A stretch of 64,000 nt of DNA from Halorientalis sp. (lineage in GTDB: Archaea; Halobacteriota; Halobacteria; Halobacteriales; Haloarculaceae). The translations under genes and the position numbers were made by a program. Positions 63,499-64,000 of the stretch are shown here, one piece after another. The DNA lies in NCBI RefSeq assembly GCF_028275115.1, contig NZ_JAQCNH010000083.1, positions 42,181 through 106,180 on the forward strand, written 5' to 3'. The notes under the pieces are model-generated. The model was not told the DNA's origin, ran no database searches, and saw nothing but the letters and a program-made list of their open reading frames with translations. The number at the start of each line of letters is the position of its first letter. Position 1 is the stretch's first letter.

Positions 63499-63969
63499 AT
63501 GAGCAACTCCGAAACCCCGGCCGTGACGGACGACCCGGCCGTACGCGAGCGCGCTGCCGAGGTGCTCCAGCGGACGGCGGCCTGTACGCTGGCGACGGCC
63601 TCCTCCGACGGCGTCCCGGAGGCCGCGACCGTCCGGTTCGTCACGGACGACGAGTACAACGTGTACGTCAACACCGCGACGAACTACCGGAAGTACACAA
63701 ACATGACCGCGAACCCCCGCGTCGCGGTGGTGGTCGACGGGGACGCCGGGAACCTCCAGCTCGAAGGGCGTGCGACGGAGCTACAGGGCGAAGACGCCGC
63801 CTCCTTTCGGGCGCGCTACGCTGAGAAGTACGGCCACAGCGAGTACCTGACACACGAGACCAGCACCTGCTTCGCGGTCGAGACCGACTGGGCTCGCCTC
63901 CTCGTCGACGGGAGCTTCCCACCCGAACACGCGATGGTCGTCGGGGACGGCGAAACGGCCCTCCACTGA
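63499..63969 (+). CDS. Pyridoxamine 5'-phosphate oxidase-family protein
   Basis: 156 residues with the split-barrel flavin-binding fold: RTAACTLATASSDGVPEAATVRFV near residue 25, YNVYVNTATNYRKYTNMTANPRVAVVVDG near residue 53, and DWARLLVDGSFPPEHAMV at the end. It binds FMN or F420 and may act on a small substrate. The PNPOx-specific catalytic residues cannot be confirmed, so true pyridoxine oxidase activity is not claimed. It is complete within the window. Confidence 0.85.
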   Translation: MSNSETPAVTDDPAVRERAAEVLQRTAACTLATASSDGVPEAATVRFVTDDEYNVYVNTATNYRKYTNMTANPRVAVVVDGDAGNLQLEGRATELQGEDAASFRARYAEKYGHSEYLTHETSTCFAVETDWARLLVDGSFPPEHAMVVGDGETALH

Positions 63970-64000
63970 CCGGCCGACCCACACCGAGGCCGCGTTACGG

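Noticed and set aside
1..64000. tRNA or rRNA genes
   Set aside because: No cloverleaf-like or rRNA-like sequence was seen on either strand by eye. A tRNA scan would be needed to be certain.

Overview
The window is a piece of a halophilic archaeon (class Halobacteria). The DNA is GC-rich and the predicted proteins are strongly acidic. Many genes look leaderless with a TATA-like box about 25 bases ahead, and a few carry a GGAGGUG-type Shine-Dalgarno. The gene set fits: archaeal-type PEP carboxylase, cytoplasmic and membrane halobacterial transducers, UspA and CBS proteins, haloarchaeal zinc-ribbon microproteins and IS200/IS605-family TnpB elements. No rRNA, tRNA or CRISPR array was seen. The genus cannot be fixed from the sequence.

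Layout, part 1 (1-27.5 kb). A polyphosphate kinase gene is bracketed by two IS200/IS605-type end hairpins in opposite orientation. After a small membrane protein comes the most distinctive block, 4.2-16.7 kb. Here a protein with homing-endonuclease-associated repeats and a PUA/EVE-like region is divergent from a three-gene operon: an SF2 DEAH helicase, an AddB-like Fe-S nuclease and an AddA-like UvrD helicase-nuclease. The first protein and the SF2 helicase end in matching triple modules that resemble ribbon-helix-helix folds, which suggests they work together. A large TPR/helix-hairpin-helix protein converges on this operon, followed by a DUF4143-like ATPase. Then comes a translationally coupled VWA/HAD-like pair with a HEAT-like repeat gene behind it, and an HtpX-type protease.

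Layout, part 2 (27.5-48 kb). This is gene-poor accessory DNA. It holds small zinc-ribbon genes and a GlpA-like oxidoreductase that ends just before the usual C-terminal cysteine domain. It also holds UspA, CBS and CobA genes, two near-complete TnpB elements, several TnpB remnants, an MFS and a DMT transporter, a HAD phosphatase, ppcA, and several long stretches with no convincing gene.

Layout, part 3 (48-64 kb). Two chemotaxis-type transducers, a CBS protein, a cytochrome P450, an SCP2-like/alpha-beta-hydrolase fusion, RNase HI, and two related glycine-zipper small proteins (one with a methionine-rich repeat head). These are followed by a THI5/NMT1-type binding protein without a signal peptide, a rhodanese, a STE24-type protease and a PNPOx-family protein.

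The best candidate for an undescribed system is the 4.2-16.7 kb helicase/nuclease block. Its parts (possible modified-DNA reader, translocase, AddAB-like end resection) could act in invader-DNA degradation or in double-strand-break repair. The sequence alone does not decide which.
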